From Ectobius pallidus (taxonomy: Eukaryota > Arthropoda > Insecta > Blattodea > Ectobiidae), in the NCBI GenBank assembly GCA_964059195.1, contig CAXKWD010000003.1, positions 195,944,174-196,008,173 of the forward strand: a stretch of DNA of 64,000 bases, written 5' to 3'. The notes below the pieces were generated by a model. The model made no database searches, had not been told where the DNA came from, and worked only from the letters and a program-made list of their open reading frames with translations. Made by a program: the position numbers and the translations under genes. Positions 22,068 to 32,904 of this stretch are shown here, in pieces; the stretch's first letter is position 1; every line of letters begins with the position of its first letter.

Positions 22068-22134
22068 ATATGAGTGCACTACATCAGATTTATTATTTGT
22101 ATCCATAGTAACAAGTCAGCTACGGTAAATCAAG

Positions 22135-22312
22135 GAAGTGGATGAAGTAATAGTAATAATAAAATAACAATAGTAATAATATAATAAAAATAGTAATATT
22201 AATAACAATAATAATAGTAACAATAGTAGGAGTAGTAGTAGTACCAGCAGCATAGTGATGGTGGTGGTGGCAGTAATTTGTTCATTTGCACCCCCCCCCC
22301 CCCCCCGCCCGA
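22135..22312. repeat. Degenerate AAT/AGT trinucleotide tract ending in a C-run
   Basis: AAT, AGT and GGT triplets followed by about 16 Cs at 22291-22306. It generates a poly-Leu frame on the minus strand that is not a gene. Confidence 0.9.
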
Positions 22313-22790
22313 CAACGTTTCGGCCTAATAGTTGTTGATAGTTCCAGCCGTTCATTCATTGTCATTTATAAAGTAGTAAGCTGAAAGAAAAACTTACTTA
22401 TATGAATGTGAGATCTCAGAGGCCGCTACCTGTTTTCAGCACAGTTCCACTAACACTGATGGGTGAGCAACATTTATATGGGGTGATAAAGGGTCTCTTG
22501 AGAAGGGAACTTAGTGTAAATTGTGAAGACGACATCCACAGAGCAGCAGTAGTATATGGTTTTACAGCGGCCCGCAGACCTTACGTACATGGTTAAGACT
22601 AAAGCAAGATATAGCCTCTTAATAATAGATTTCAAACCTAGGAGAGCCAGTTTTAGTTGGTCGCGATCTTTTACTTTATACCTTAGGCATTCGTCGAGGA
22701 TATACCGAGGACACTGTAAGGTTACTGAGAATATGATGTTTGAAAACGTAACAAACTAAACGAAAACTGTATAGCCTACTTGTCATAGAG
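22313..22790. other. Unassigned
   Basis: Short overlapping frames at 22402-22759 have no recognisable domain. Confidence 0.4.
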
Positions 22791-23759
22791 CAGGGGTGGC
22801 CACTAACCTTAACTTTGGGACCCGCAAATTTATGAAGATGTTCGAAGCGAACCACATTGTTTTTACTATACATAAAAACATTATTGTTCAATTACACAAC
22901 AAGGAATAAGATTTTACTTTTGAGAAGTGCTTTTTCAAGTGTTCATTTTTGCTGTTAACTGTTTGAAATCTGGCTGATAATTGGTAAGCGCAGTTCGCAC
23001 GAGTTCACTTAAATGTTCATCAGCTACATTTAGATTTATTGAACTAAAGCGTTCAGTACAGTGATTAAAGTAGTCCCAAATATCGAGATAAGTCTGTTAG
23101 CACACTCTTTTGTTAGTGGGTATTTTTCTTCCAAAATTATAAGGTCAAAACACCATTTCGTTTCAGTCCTTTTAGTCCTTCGTCCTCTTGCAGTTCTAGT
23201 AGCTCCAACTCTACTCCAACTGCACCCTTTGTAATTGGTGATGAAACAGGATAGTCATCCCCCACAATATCAACAACAAAAGGATTTTCTAGGAACGGAA
23301 ATGAAGGTTTAAGTGTTCTCAAATCATTATATCTGCCATTGATTTCTTTAGCAAGACCAGACTTTTTAAATAAATAATCTTCAGTTTCCACCTGAACGTC
23401 AGGAAGGTTTTCAGTAATTTTCTTCAAACATTCGAAATGAGCGAATGTTTTAGTCTCAAGGTGTTTTAGTCACAAGGTCTTTTAGAGTCTTAATTTGCTC
23501 TACTAGTCCCTAACTGTTTCCGAACCCTATGCACATTGTGCGCAATTCTATTATTATTAAAACTAAATAAACTCTGCGCTAAATCAGAAATAAGTTAAGT
23601 TTTCATTTCCTCGTAAAATGTTTTCATTAAATTATATTAACTGTATACTTATCAAAATCTGTACCATAGCCTATTTTTCTCGTACCTTGTTTTCAAGAGC
23701 TGCACGAGATTGGTTCAAGAGACGCATGCGGCTCGCGAGCCTCGATGTGGTCACCCCTG
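22791..23759 (-). mobile_element. Decayed, deleted hAT element
   Basis: Left end CAGGGGTGGCCACTAAC and right end (inverted) CAGGGGTGACCACATCG are hAT-type termini. The flanking octamers TCATAGAG and TTATAGAC agree at six of eight positions. The right end has the GCGGCTCGCGAGCC inner sequence typical of such elements. The minus strand carries a piece of transposase. Confidence 0.8.
23137..23427 (-). pseudogene. hAT transposase C-terminal-region fragment (GTF2IRD2-like group)
   Basis: The 96-codon frame has LKPSFPFLENPFVVDI and VGVELELLELQEDEGLK, the block found near the C-terminal dimerisation region of hAT transposases related to GTF2IRD2/ZBED-type genes (an F-L-ENPF-VD stretch, then LELLELQ-D--LK). 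N-terminal zinc finger and RNase-H-fold catalytic parts are absent from this element. Group assignment is from memory of the family pattern and would need a profile search. Confidence 0.65.
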
Positions 23760-23894
23760 TTATAGACAGCATTTGGAAGAACAGGAATGAGGGAAACCGG
23801 AAAGAAAGGGAGAAAGGAGAGGAAATAAGGAGAGAACTGAAAGGGTTGTGAGAAGGATTCAGAGAGGAACTGCTGCAGCGATTCAAGTGAGAGG

Positions 23895-24226
23895 TATGGC
23901 AACATCCTCCATACAGTCCATACTTAGCGCCATGCGATTATCATGTGTTCGGTGAGCTGAAAAAGGATCTCGGTGGACGACGTTTCCAAAACGATGAGGA
24001 GGTGAAAGCAGCTATCTCCAGGTAGTTACATAGCGCTGGAGGTGATGTCTACGCATCCGGAATCGAAAAGACGGCTGATCGTTCCGAGAATTGTTTACAG
24101 TCTCTTGGGGACTATGTGGAAAAATGAACGTACATTGTATGTTGTCATAGCCGTGTTGCCTATGTGTAGATGGTTTCATAAATGGCCGTAACTTGGAAGT
24201 GTAACTTACTTTTTGATTCGCCCTCG
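23895..24226 (+). pseudogene. 5'-truncated mariner remnant with 3' end
   Basis: From 23898 the plus strand encodes WQHPPYSPYLAPCDYHVFGE and LKKDLGGRRF, the third-aspartate block of mariner transposase with SPD changed to SPY (catalytic residue lost). A C-terminal piece LGDYVEK and stop follow near 24105-24126. The right end TTGATTCGCCCTCG abuts TA at 24227, matching a mariner terminus. The left half and left end are gone. Confidence 0.8.
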
Positions 24227-24449
24227 TAGAACATGAAGAGGATGCAACCAGAAACCAGATACAACATTCCTAGGTCACGAGGTGACGAACACGCATATTA
24301 TGAGATGTAGAGCGAGGAGTGTTCGGAATTCAAATCACAGCGCATAATCGATATCTTCAACCTAAAAAAAACTATGCCTACAGATAACTTAACGCAATGC
24401 AAACCGAACACTCATTTCTTGTCCAATCCGAAATTCTGTTAGTGTGTGC

Positions 24450-24560
24450 GTGTAAGAGATAGATAAACAGACAGACAGAGTAATTGCTAGAGAAAGTTAG
24501 GAAGAGAAATTTAGGGAGAGGAAGTTGGAAAGAGGCGGAGAGATAGCAAGGAGAGTATCA
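24450..24560. repeat. Purine-rich low-complexity tract
   Basis: AGAGAT/GACAGACAGA/AGGAAG-type sequence, almost all A and G on the plus strand. Confidence 0.7.
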
Positions 24561-24599
24561 TTATAATTATATAACGATAAAGTGGATTGATTAATTAGA

Positions 24600-24840
24600 T
24601 ATGTCTGTATGTCCGACCGTGTGTCTCTACGCGCAATAACTTATAAACGCTTTGTCGCATTTTCATGAAACTTGGTTTACGCATTTATAACGTACATGGC
24701 AAGAAGCCTATTTATTTCGGACCAATCGGTAGACCGGTTCCGGAAATAACGACTAATTAAAAGTCCAATGCTTTTTAAATAGGAAATAATTACTATAAGT
24801 TACTACAAAGCCGCGTTGCCAATCACTGAGGGCCTTGACT
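24600..24840 (+). repeat. Rep-A repeat, partial
   Basis: Contains the TCATGAAACTTGGTTTACGC block and then TACTACAAAGCCGCGTTGCC, a variant 3' region it shares with the copy at 32905-33185. Confidence 0.75.
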
Positions 24841-25540
24841 CCAATGCAGTCAGATGTTTGGTTATTTCGTCGTTTGAGATGAAATGAGTACTACATGAAC
24901 ACTGTTATATACAGAAGGTATATTACTGTGAAATAATTATCCCTATATTTTTCAAAGTGTTACCGACCCAAAGAGCCTGAATTCCGGAAGAATAAGAAAG
25001 TACCAAAATGGTTTTCGACTTCTATTCTAACTACAAGCGAATGAAAATTATATTCGTTTTAAAATAATTTACGAGTCAAAATAACATGAAATGTCGTTCG
25101 ATGTTCGACAGGTAAGCACGAAGTTAACAAAACGAGTCTTACTTCATAAATAATTTTTTAAGACACACTCTCTAAACAGCTTCTTGTCGGACTGGTAACA
25201 CGCCGAAAATGCATTTTAGCATAAAACTGTATTTAAAATGCAGAAATTAAAATTGCATTTAAAATGCAGTTTTATCGGCCTAGGACGCTAAGGTCGTCAT
25301 GGCAATCAATAAACAAAATCCAGATAGGATTGACCAGTCACACCAACTTTAATATAGATTTAAGCGTATACTTGATTATAAATAAAATTAAGTCAACATG
25401 TTTCTTTATGATAATCAAAAACTTTACCAGGATTTATCGAAAAACACGGTATCTACTTCATCATATAAAAACAAATATAACCCAACAACTTTTCACCCCT
25501 TGGTTCACAAGACAAACTTTGCTTACCATGGATTCACCAG
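24841..25540. other. Unassigned
   Basis: A short inverted pair of ATTTAAAATGCAG near 25230-25270 is the only structure seen. Confidence 0.4.
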
Positions 25541-25544
25541 TATT

Positions 25545-26515
25545 TAATTACAATAATATATTCCTGCTCATAATCTACTGCTGCCGAGATTTTGCTGGCT
25601 CCATTTCATTGTTTCTGGCTTGGATTGAAATTTCCTTAGGATTATCGCTCATATTTTCAGAAGCTTTTCATAAGTATGCATTATCTACTCTTATACAATT
25701 CAACGGCCCTAAATAGCGTGCTTGCTCGCCCGCTTCGTGAGACATCGGGTATACTCGGCGATGTTCGTCTCTCGCAGTCTAAACTTTCATGACGACTACA
25801 AAACTAGGAAGGAAAACAGTTTCTTTATTATATAAGGCCTAAGTGAAATGAACACAATGAACAAATATTCTAATTTTATTTTTACTTACAATTTTCATAG
25901 CTCTGAACCACAAACATTTTTAATAAACTACCAGTGTAATTTTCTTAAAAATCCTTGAGTCAATGAATAATGGCGGGCGAAGCCGGGGGCAACAGCTGTA
26001 AAATATTGATGGTTTTATCTCTTGAAATATCGCTGATAATAATAATCCAAACAAACCATTCCTTCCCTTGAAACATTATATAATTTCTGAAAATTACACT
26101 GAATTGATAAAATAAAATTCACATCATATTCATGTCAATAAACAGCTGAGAAACAATACGTATTATGTGTTCACAGGTTCTTTGGAACTGCATAATCGAT
26201 TCTGATATAGTTTTCCCATGGGGCGCTTTCATGTCGTGGAATGTACTCTAAAGCAGGAATTTTAGCTGTTTCATTAATTATTAATGGCTTAGTTTATGAA
26301 TGATTCGCGTGCAAGTGTTAATAAATATAATGCTTTAATAATTATTATACTCTTAATTTTTAAAAGAATTATCGTGGCGAAGCCACGGGCACCTTCTAGT
26401 TGTTTACAAACAAGCGACTCATATATTATGCAACTATACCGCATGTTGTATTTGTATGGTTCATTTTTGTTCTGCGATTCAGACGGCTGTGAAAATATGA
26501 CATTAACAAATGGCT
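25545..26515 (+). repeat. Rep-D repeat, interrupted copy
   Basis: 25545-25683 and 26400-26515 match, in order, the uninterrupted minus-strand copy at 27080-27373 (shared blocks include TTTCTGGCTTGGATTGAAAT and TGTTTACAAACAAG). The 716 bp between them is the candidate Helitron. The open frame at 25264-25716 crosses this junction and is not a gene. Confidence 0.7.
25684..26399 (+). mobile_element. Candidate non-autonomous Helitron
   Basis: Starts 5'-TC (25684) after A and ends CTAG (26396-26399) before T, the A|T target preference and TC...CTRR termini of Helitrons. A hairpin GTGGC-GAA-GCCAC (26374-26386) lies 9 nt before the CTAG, as expected at a Helitron 3' end. Comparison with the uninterrupted Rep-D copy at 27080-27373 places the right boundary exactly at 26399/26400. 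A second, decayed end-like sequence (GGCGAAGCC, then GGGGGCAACAGCTG) lies at 25975-26000. No Rep/helicase coding. Confidence 0.65.
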
Positions 26516-27079
26516 GAATATACCCTTCATTATAATTTATTATACGATATTTTTTATTTCATTCCATATAATTTAGAGAGCTTTTACTAAAATATTGTAT
26601 AAATAGCTTTTACGAGGCTCTTTTAATGCTGAGCCCTGAGGCATCTCTGCACGAGCGACGGTCATCCGCAGTTTGAGAATGGCACTTGTATGCGTCTAAC
26701 TACATCCGAATCAAACGCTCTTGCGGTGTCTAGCTAGAGAGTTGAACAATATATTTTCTCAGCACCTAAATTAATCTTTGTTGCCGAGCTTGATCCAACT
26801 CATTTTCTCGCACAGATGGCTTTACTCTGGCTTTCGATCAAATATTTGACATGTACATAAACTAGAATAATACTGCACATAGAAACAAACAAACAAAGAA
26901 ACAAACTGGTTCACATGGAGTTAAATGCAGACAGGTGTCATTCTTAAAGTTCAGGAGAACGTCAGGCGCCCTAAAAAACCAACCAGGGTTACTTCCTGTC
27001 AAAGTTCCTAGAGTAAGGCTTAAATCGCGAAAAATACATTTTCCCCCAGGAAGGACGGGTAATTATTATAAAATACCAA
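26516..27079. other. Unassigned
   Basis: No recognisable gene. A repeated AAACAAAC/AAAGAAAC tract lies at 26884-26905. Confidence 0.45.
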
Positions 27080-27373
27080 TTTCGTGTCAACTGAGTCGTG
27101 ATCTACATCCCGTGAAGGAAATATTCTCACGGCCATCTGAATCATAATACAACGACCGTACGTACCAATACGAAATGTGGTATAGATGCATAATATATAT
27201 GAGTCCCTTGTTTGTAAACAATATTGTATACCAACTAGTATTTATGAAAAACTTGTGAAAATATAAATGATAATCCCGAGGAAATTTCAATCCAAGCCAG
27301 AAACATTGAATGGAAGCTGGTGCCAGCAACATCACGGAAACAATAGATTATGAGAAGGAACATATTGCAATTG
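27080..27373 (-). repeat. Rep-D repeat, uninterrupted copy
   Basis: Reverse-complement match to the two halves at 25545-25683 and 26400-26515. A small MITE adjoins its upstream edge. Confidence 0.7.
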
Positions 27374-27605
27374 AAGGGGCTAGTTCCATAAGGGCGTAAG
27401 GCACATCTTGAATTTTGAGTTTTTAACATTTCTGCCTTCTCCTCATATATCTTAAATACTCAGTGAACAATTTATACTTCTGCCTTAAACCTCTGCCCAG
27501 TCATAAGAAAAGACCTGTGCTTGTGAGTGATAACATTGCTTAGAAACATCAAGATTTCTCAAAACTATGCTCTTGTGCCTTACGCCCTTATGGAACTAGC
27601 CCCTT
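27374..27605. mobile_element. 232-bp MITE with identical 32-bp inverted ends
   Basis: Both ends read AAGGGGCTAGTTCCATAAGG and continue identically to 32 bp with no mismatch. AATT lies immediately outside each end, possibly a 4- or 5-bp target duplication. Interior is AT-rich without coding. The superfamily is not certain. Confidence 0.85.
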
Positions 27606-27981
27606 CAATTAAATTTTGGTGCATCCGCCATGGCAAGCAGTGATTCTCATTGTTTTGAATTAACGACTACATAAGTTCATTCTGCAGTAGAAGGGAGTTG
27701 TAGCTTTTTATGAAAACCGAACCATGATAGGACATCGTAACAAAACATAGAATATCGGGGGTGAAAGCAGCGTTCACCCATTCAAGTACTGTTTTTACCG
27801 ATCGTACTTAACTCGTGTAACTCTAGAGGAGTCACGGGCAAACCCCTAACCTCTTGACACGCAACCCGCAAAGTTGGTCAACTTACAAATAGTTCGAAAA
27901 GAACAGGTAAACGGATACCCAAACAGATAATTAGTGCAGTGGCGGTTGCTCATTCTTAGGGAAACACTAATTTCACTTTAT
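27606..27981. other. Unassigned
   Basis: No gene or repeat recognised. Confidence 0.45.
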
Positions 27982-28459
27982 AATTTACACTACGTCCACC
28001 GCTGTGGCTAAAGGGGGGATGCGTTCGATCCTCTCACGCAGCGGGCCCGGGTTCGATTCCTGGTCGGGACAAATTCCCCAGGTGGAGTTTTTTCTGGGGT
28101 TTTTTCCTCACCTGTGAGACAAATGTCGGGTAACTTTAGGCCCTTATGGTCCCCAGATATCATCTGGCCGTCATTATCATCTTCATCCCATCCTTGCCTT
28201 GTTTGGAGCGAGTGAGTGTGTGTGTGTGTGTGTGTGTGAATGGTGTGTCTCGTCATATGAGGTGGCCCCAGCATTGGACTGATCACTCATCCGGGGAGGC
28301 CCTCCATGTCCTTGTCTGGTCAAAAAAGTATGTATGTGATCCAAAGAAAATCCCTCTCCCGGCAGGTCGCGGACCTGTAAGGCCCGGGCGGCTTGGGTCG
28401 CTTAAATCCTGGGAGAGGTAAAACTCAGATATAGAAAGAAAGAAAGAAATTTACACTAC
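27982..28459 (+). mobile_element. tRNA-derived SINE, full length, with TSD (family S1)
   Basis: Head at 27994 with CCACCGCTGTGGCTAAAGG and the B box GGGTTCGATTCC. The body carries a (TG)n tract (28206-28238), and the 3' end is a GAAA-repeat tail. A 12-bp duplication AATTTACACTAC flanks it (27982-27993 and 28448-28459). Two other copies (29282-29450, 62041-62482) share the body and tail. Confidence 0.92.
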
Positions 28460-29269
28460 AGTAAACAAATAATAAACACAATTTTGTATTTTTAATTATT
28501 CTTTTACGTGTGAAATTATTTAATTTGCCATAACGCCTTTCCAATCGGAAATGTGTCGCGACCCGTCACTGTTTGCAAAGAGATATGACTCATACATGGG
28601 AATAATCCACCACGTACACCGAATGTCCGCAATGCCATCTTGAATCTTATGCGGGAAGGTCAATAACCACTTGTGGTTCCCGAACCAGTAAATGCCCATG
28701 TATGCTCTAGAGAAAGCTGTGTCCCTTCCGAGTCTACAAGAGACGAGCTCTAGTCATTATTTTAAGAAATCTAGGGCATACTTGCTCTTAATCAAAGCTC
28801 CCCTTTTGTCAGTGCAAACATTTAACTCTGAGCGTTGCACAACTTAGCCAGAAAAGAACAATGAAAGCAAAGACCACTTCAACAGAACTATAAAGCATCC
28901 GTCCGTTCATCATGAGTGAGTAATCAGCCAGAAGACAGAGGTCAATATTCTATTCGAATTTCATAAATTTTACATAACGTCTAATAGGATATCAAATGCA
29001 GTGCTACGAATGGAACATCAAGAAAAGGTCTCATCTACTCCATTGCAGGAGGCTCATAAAAATCCCTACGTTGTTGAAAATGTTAGTTGAATTTCGAGGA
29101 AATGATTATGATTAGAAATCTGGATACCACCTAAAGAACGTGATTGACAGGGACAGTATGTTCATTTAGTTCATTGTGATATTTCTTGGATGAATCTAAA
29201 AAAAATATGAAAAAGAATTTTTTCACTGTACGGAGAAGTTACAGCCAGTTAGTAAAAATAATAATAATT
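28460..29269. other. Unassigned
   Basis: No gene or repeat recognised. Confidence 0.5.
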
Positions 29270-29462
29270 ACAACACGACATCTCATCCGGGGAGGCCCTC
29301 CATGTCCTTGTCTGGTCAAAAAAGTATGTATGTGATCCAAAGGTAATCCCTCTCCCGACAGGTCGCGGCCCTGTAAGGCCCGGGCGGCTTGGGTCGCTTA
29401 AATCCTAAAAGGGAGAGGTAAAACTACGAAAAAGAAAGAAAGAAAGAAAGACAACACGACAT
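29270..29462 (+). mobile_element. 5'-truncated SINE S1 with TSD
   Basis: Only the last 169 bp of the family (29282-29450, from CTCATCCGGGG to the GAAA tail), flanked by a perfect 12-bp duplication ACAACACGACAT at 29270-29281 and 29451-29462. The duplication proves insertion as a truncated copy, not later deletion. Confidence 0.92.
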
Positions 29463-30473
29463 GATAATTATTATGTGTCATTAAACCACGATGCTCTTAT
29501 TGAAGACTTCTTGTCAATGTTATTATTTAGATAGAATAGTTGTGTATTTTTCACCTTACTCTAAGGCATTACAGTATTTTTCAAATGAGAAGCAGATCCC
29601 TTCACCGCCAATCACGTGTACGAGCTTACAAAGGGCCGCTAGCAGTAAGAGTCTTCCCTCCGTCTCGCCGTCTCTGAATTGTCCACGTATCTAAGCAAGG
29701 AGATGGACAAACTGTTTGTCATCTGCAAAACACTGTAGTTTTGCTTTGTATTTGTAATATCTTAAAAATTTGGAAACCAGACCCTCTAAATGGTTCGCAA
29801 ACAGACCAGGCATTGGACTGGGTAAATCAGGAAGTATAAGTGCCAATGTAGAGTTGCACAAGGTGTGCATAACATGGTGATGATTTGCGGAGATGCATTT
29901 CAAAGGTGGTTGACAGTCTAGTTAATTGCGAAATACGAAATAAGTATTTTAAAGAAGTAAAGTTAAGAAATACGCGGAAAAGGAAGTTGCAAGTAAGGAT
30001 TTTTGGTTTGAAACGTCACGGGTGCCAGTGGGGAGGCAAATTGACGCACGATGTTATAAAACGGGCAGACTGACCAGTTCGGCCCTCTTGCTACTCTACA
30101 CTCTTCACGACTGGATCGACGGCACTCAGGAGCACCCCGGTGCAAGTTTATTTAAATTTGTGTAACATTTCATCATGAAGTCAGTATGTAAGTACACTAT
30201 GTAATTTCAATTTATTTTAATATTAATAAACTAGTCATTTTGTTATTTTGGGTAAAACTAGCTTTTGTGATTTGTGCATGGAGATGTACCGTTCCTTGCC
30301 CTTGTCCTCGAGGTTAAGATGCAAATGTATATTTTGAGCCATCCTGATAAATCGTGTCCCGGGGTAAAAGGTGTCAGAATAAATATAGGGCCCCTGGGAT
30401 ACGACATATTAATACAGAAAGAGTATATTCGGATTTACTTGGAGGCCGTAAAATGTTTTTGTTTATCTATTTA
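29463..30473. other. Unassigned
   Basis: Several short frames (29691-29903, 29885-30073, 30274-30528) have no recognisable domain. Confidence 0.4.
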
Positions 30474-30965
30474 TGAAGTATCAGAATGGTACTTTCTGAG
30501 ATTTTGTGGTGGACGGAAAAATGTCTGACCGTCCGTCTATCTGTCGGTCCGTGTGTCTGTACGCGCGATAACTCAAATACTCATTACTTGGTATACGCAT
30601 TCATAACGTCCATGGGAAGAATTCTGCTGATATTGGACCAAATTGGTTGACCGTTACCAATTTTATGGTAATATATTAGAAAAAATTTATGAAATGAAAA
30701 TGTTTTAGAGTGTTCATATACGAAATTCGCAATAGCCTACAGTTAGCTTTGGCAAATAACACAACCCACATATTCATTCACATATGTTTATCAAACTAGA
30801 CCTTTGTTCTTCCGTAAGCCCTGCTTAATGAATCAATCTGGATCTTAACTCGGACATTTATTACAAAAATAACTTATTTTTTCCATATCATAATTGCAAT
30901 ATTATCACTGATTAAACATAGGCATTCCGACACTTTGTTATGTCATTTTACCTGATTTTATTGGC
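30474..30965 (+). repeat. Rep-A repeat, full-length copy
   Basis: Runs from AAGTATCAGAATGGTACTTT through a short TCTG/GTCC tract and one monomer to the 3' block GACACTTTGTTATGTC ... TGATTTTATT. The R2-like element starts about 20 bp beyond its end. Confidence 0.8.
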
Positions 30966-30984
30966 TACTGAGCAGACAGATATG

Positions 30985-32660
30985 GGTATGAACTAGTGAA
31001 AGGGCTGCCGAAACTCACTGTCCTTGGTTTTGCTGATGACACGGTCATATTAGCAAAAAGCAAGGAGGATGCTGTTACACTCACGAACATGGCTTTTCAA
31101 CGATTCCAAGAAATTGGTTTATCGTTTAATTCTAGAAAATGTGAGGCGATACATATTGTTAAGGGAAAGCTCGAAAGTAAATCAATAACCATTAATCAGA
31201 ACTTTGTCATTCATTCCATAGATAAATCTGAGAGCATTCGATACTTGGGCATCACATTTTCTGACAGATTAATTTTGGATGAAAAAAGAATGGCTCATGA
31301 CCTAAAAGAAAACTTAAACCTACTCTCAGGAACTCCTCTTCTGAAAACAGAACAAAAATTTTCTGTTATTAATCAGTTTATCTTACCATCTCTAGTGTAT
31401 CGATTCCAGAATCTAAATAAATTGAAACTCCGCAAGGGGTTTCTGGAAACTTTGGATAAAATGATTAAGAGTACAGTTAAGGAGATTTTACAACTACCAA
31501 TTGATACACCAGATTCGATGTTGTATTCCTCCAGAAGAGTTAAAGGTTTAGGCGTTTTCAAAACTGAATGGGAAACAATTATACAGCAGTTCAACTGTTG
31601 TAAATCCTTAGAGAAATCCCAAAATGAATACATTAACATAACTAGGGATCTAAAGGCTGATATGTTACAATGCATTAATGAACTTGGAATAACCCAGAAT
31701 GCGGAAGCCTTAACCTCAAAAAAAGCTGCTGATCTAAAAGGTATTTTAAGGGGTCAAGAATTTAAGAAATGGTGCTCGCTTCATACACATGGCAAAGGTG
31801 TGAAGTTATATGAAGATTGCCCTCCAGCCAACAAATGGTTGGTAAATCAAAAAGGGCTAACTAGTTCCGAGTGGCGAGATGCTATTAAGTTGCAAGCAAA
31901 TGTTGCTCCAGTACGTGCCCTCCATGGACGAAGTCAGAACGGCAACCACTGTAGGCACTGCAGTGAGGTAGAAACTTTGGCACACGTTCTAGGCTTTTGT
32001 CATCATGGGGAGCTTCTAAGGAACACTCGCCATCATCAAATAAGGAGCAAGATAGCGGCTGCCTTGAAACTGCAGAATTATGACGTTTACGAGGAGGTGC
32101 ACTGCATTGCCATGGATGGAGGAACACGAAGAGCAGACATCATTGCAATAGACAAAAACCGATCAACTGGTTTAATAGTAGACCCTACAGTCCGCTTTGA
32201 GACTGAAGAAGATCAACCTGCAGCAGTTGATAATGAAAAAAAGAAGATATACGAACCAACCATTGAGTACTTGAAGAACAAATATGATTTGAAAAATGTT
32301 GAAGTCATTGGACTAATGGTTGGTAGTAGGGGAACAATAACAAAGTTCTTCATTTCCTTCTGTAAACGTTTCTCATTGTCACAAAATCTGTACACTGAAG
32401 TGGCGTTATTATCACTTAAGGGATCCATCCAAATCTTAAGAAACCACCTGTACAATAACAACAATTAAGCTGGACAGATTTACTTTTTTTTTCAAGTTTA
32501 ATGGTTTTTACTACTGATTATTTGAATTTTCCTGTTATTATGTTTATGATCTAACTGAAAGCTTGTAATTTTTGTGTAAGTGTATACTTTGTTGAAAGAT
32601 ATTCTTTGTCTGTAAGGCAATCTGCGTTGTGCAGAAAGACTACAAAATAAATAAGTAAGA
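30985..32660 (+). mobile_element. 5'-truncated R2-like (RLE-type) non-LTR retrotransposon
   Basis: The coding part spans 30996-32468, followed by a 3' UTR of about 190 bp and an AATAAATAAGTAAG tail near 32645-32660. The 5' end is lost inside the reverse transcriptase, immediately upstream of the FADD motif, as is usual for incomplete target-primed insertion. The flanks are not 28S rDNA, so this is not a canonical R2 insertion. Confidence 0.88.
30996..32468 (+). CDS. R2-like retrotransposon polyprotein, C-terminal part (RT, CCHC, restriction-like endonuclease)
   Basis: This is the longest open frame in the window, 490 codons with no break. FADDT at residues 12-16 is the RT active-site box and YLGI (83-86) the following RT motif, then the thumb region. 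C319, C322, H330 and C335 form a C-x2-C-x7-H-x4-C knuckle. RRADI (378-382) and VDPTVRFE (395-402) give the D-x14-D pattern of the restriction-like endonuclease, with a KKK-IYEP stretch (415-421). In this family the endonuclease nicks target DNA and the RT copies the RNA from the nick. The first Met is arbitrary, because the frame opens just upstream at the truncation point. Without the RT palm/fingers the protein cannot be functional. The lack of stops suggests recent insertion. Confidence 0.9.
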   Translation: MKGLPKLTVLGFADDTVILAKSKEDAVTLTNMAFQRFQEIGLSFNSRKCEAIHIVKGKLESKSITINQNFVIHSIDKSESIRYLGITFSDRLILDEKRMAHDLKENLNLLSGTPLLKTEQKFSVINQFILPSLVYRFQNLNKLKLRKGFLETLDKMIKSTVKEILQLPIDTPDSMLYSSRRVKGLGVFKTEWETIIQQFNCCKSLEKSQNEYINITRDLKADMLQCINELGITQNAEALTSKKAADLKGILRGQEFKKWCSLHTHGKGVKLYEDCPPANKWLVNQKGLTSSEWRDAIKLQANVAPVRALHGRSQNGNHCRHCSEVETLAHVLGFCHHGELLRNTRHHQIRSKIAAALKLQNYDVYEEVHCIAMDGGTRRADIIAIDKNRSTGLIVDPTVRFETEEDQPAAVDNEKKKIYEPTIEYLKNKYDLKNVEVIGLMVGSRGTITKFFISFCKRFSLSQNLYTEVALLSLKGSIQILRNHLYNNNN

Positions 32661-32904
32661 GATACGAAAAACAGGTTAATTGTAGCTCGCAGCTGAGTGC
32701 ACACGTAATAGCACGTCATAGGCTATTATTCCTTTGCGCCAGGTGCGATGAATGCGTTTGGATAATAAGCGTAGGGGATTTGTAGAGAAAAACCTATGGG
32801 AGAAGTGCTAAATCAAGGTAGACTGCTGTTCGTTTTAACAGAACTGATCTCTGAAATCAATATTCTTGAGACGGTGTACAAATCTTGAAAACATTAAATT
32901 ATTA
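32661..32904. other. Unassigned
   Basis: Nothing recognised between the retrotransposon tail and the next Rep-A copy. Confidence 0.45.

Noticed and set aside
22116..22355. Poly-Leu frame resembling a signal or membrane segment
   Set aside because: Translation of AAT/AGT triplet repeats and a C-run.
25264..25716. 150-codon frame that looks like a possible membrane protein
   Set aside because: It spans a Rep-D repeat and the start of the candidate Helitron; the related copy at 27080-27373 is open on a different frame and is not conserved as protein.
28030..28070. Possible tRNA gene with a strong B box
   Set aside because: It is the head of a SINE with a target duplication and GAAA tail; the acceptor stem is not closed.
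30471..30980. Rep-A as the 5' UTR of the R2-like element
   Set aside because: Rep-A occurs alone at many sites, and the R2-like element is clearly cut off inside its RT, so the adjacency is an insertion junction.
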